A stretch of DNA of 7,378 nt from contig JAKLLJ010000165.1 in NCBI GenBank assembly GCA_023150215.1, forward strand, positions 1 to 7,378, in the 5' to 3' direction. This document shows positions 7,142 through 7,378 of this stretch, one piece after another; position 1 is the stretch's first letter, and every line of letters begins with the position of its first letter. A program made the translations under genes and the position numbers. Under the pieces are notes generated by a model. It saw only the letters and a program-made list of their open reading frames with translations. It did not search any database and was not told the DNA's origin. The stretch comes from Thauera sp. GTDB lineage: Bacteria; Pseudomonadota; Gammaproteobacteria; Burkholderiales; Rhodocyclaceae.

Positions 7142-7378
7142 ATGAGAACCCTGCGCCCGATCCTCGCTGCCCTGCTGCTCGCCAACCTGGCGGGTGCGGC
7201 ATTCGCCGCGAACTGGCAGCTCGTGTTGAGCGACCGCGATCGACGGGTGGAGATCGACCGCGGCAGCATCCTGTCCTCCGACGCCGGCACCAAGATCGCC
7301 TGGGGCCGGGTGGTGCTGACTTCGGAAGAGGCGAGGACGTCGGGCTACGCGATGATCAAGGCGCTCAATCGCTACGAC
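7142..7378 (+). CDS. Exported protein of unknown function, possibly surface-adhesin E-like (3' end beyond window)
   Basis: Seventy-nine codons are visible before the window ends. Residues 1-22 form a typical Sec signal peptide: basic start MRTLR, hydrophobic core PILAALLLANLAGAA, and an AFA-type cleavage site before ANW. The mature part begins NWQLVLSDRDRRVEIDRGSI and continues to IAWGRVVL. That W...VEID..SI...AWGRV pattern resembles the short secreted proteins annotated as surface-adhesin E (PF16747) in Betaproteobacteria; I hold that loosely. An in-frame GTG at 7115 is an alternative start, but the ATG gives a more compact signal peptide. No strong ribosome-binding site precedes either. The gene is divergent from the thiamine operon. 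The function of such proteins is not established. Confidence 0.75.
   Translation, partial: MRTLRPILAALLLANLAGAAFAANWQLVLSDRDRRVEIDRGSILSSDAGTKIAWGRVVLTSEEARTSGYAMIKALNRYD

Overview
This is a GC-rich window from a bacterial chromosome, probably a Betaproteobacterium of the Rhodocyclales type (Thauera/Azoarcus-like). That placement rests on base composition, protein flavour and a thiamine locus under a TPP riboswitch; no taxonomic marker gene is present. I see no rRNA, tRNA, CRISPR array, transposase or integrase.

Layout, left to right. (1) Positions 1-2026, minus strand: the N-terminal 675 codons of a large SWIM zinc-finger/SNF2-type helicase, which runs off the left edge just after its Walker A motif. 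(2) 2027-2307: a divergent intergenic region. (3) 2308-3653, plus strand: a tightly coupled two-gene unit with a TGATG stop/start overlap. It encodes a HIT-family nucleotide hydrolase and an HNH endonuclease whose N-terminal half resembles the sulfur-binding domain of phosphorothioate-DNA-dependent restriction enzymes. (4) 3724-4014, minus: a small MntA-like nucleotidyltransferase that appears to lack its usual C-terminal tail and has no HEPN partner. (5) 4024-5943, minus: thiC. (6) 5944-6096: a structured intergenic spacer with REP-like palindromes. (7) 6097-6987, minus: thiD. (8) About 6994-7070, minus: a TPP riboswitch. (9) 7142 to the right edge, plus: the start of a secreted protein of unknown function.

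thiD and thiC form a thiamine-pyrimidine unit. ThiC makes HMP-P from the purine intermediate AIR, and ThiD phosphorylates it to HMP-PP. The upstream TPP riboswitch probably controls translation, because the likely thiD ribosome-binding site lies in the 3' strand of the aptamer. The nucleotidyltransferase gene starts 9 nt after thiC and probably shares its transcript.

The most interesting part is 2308-4014, between the helicase and the thiamine operon. It looks like an accessory insertion: a candidate modification-dependent HNH nuclease co-translated with a HIT hydrolase, converging on a shortened antitoxin-type nucleotidyltransferase. The HIT and HNH family calls are firm. The phosphorothioate link, a defence role and the insertion history are inferences.
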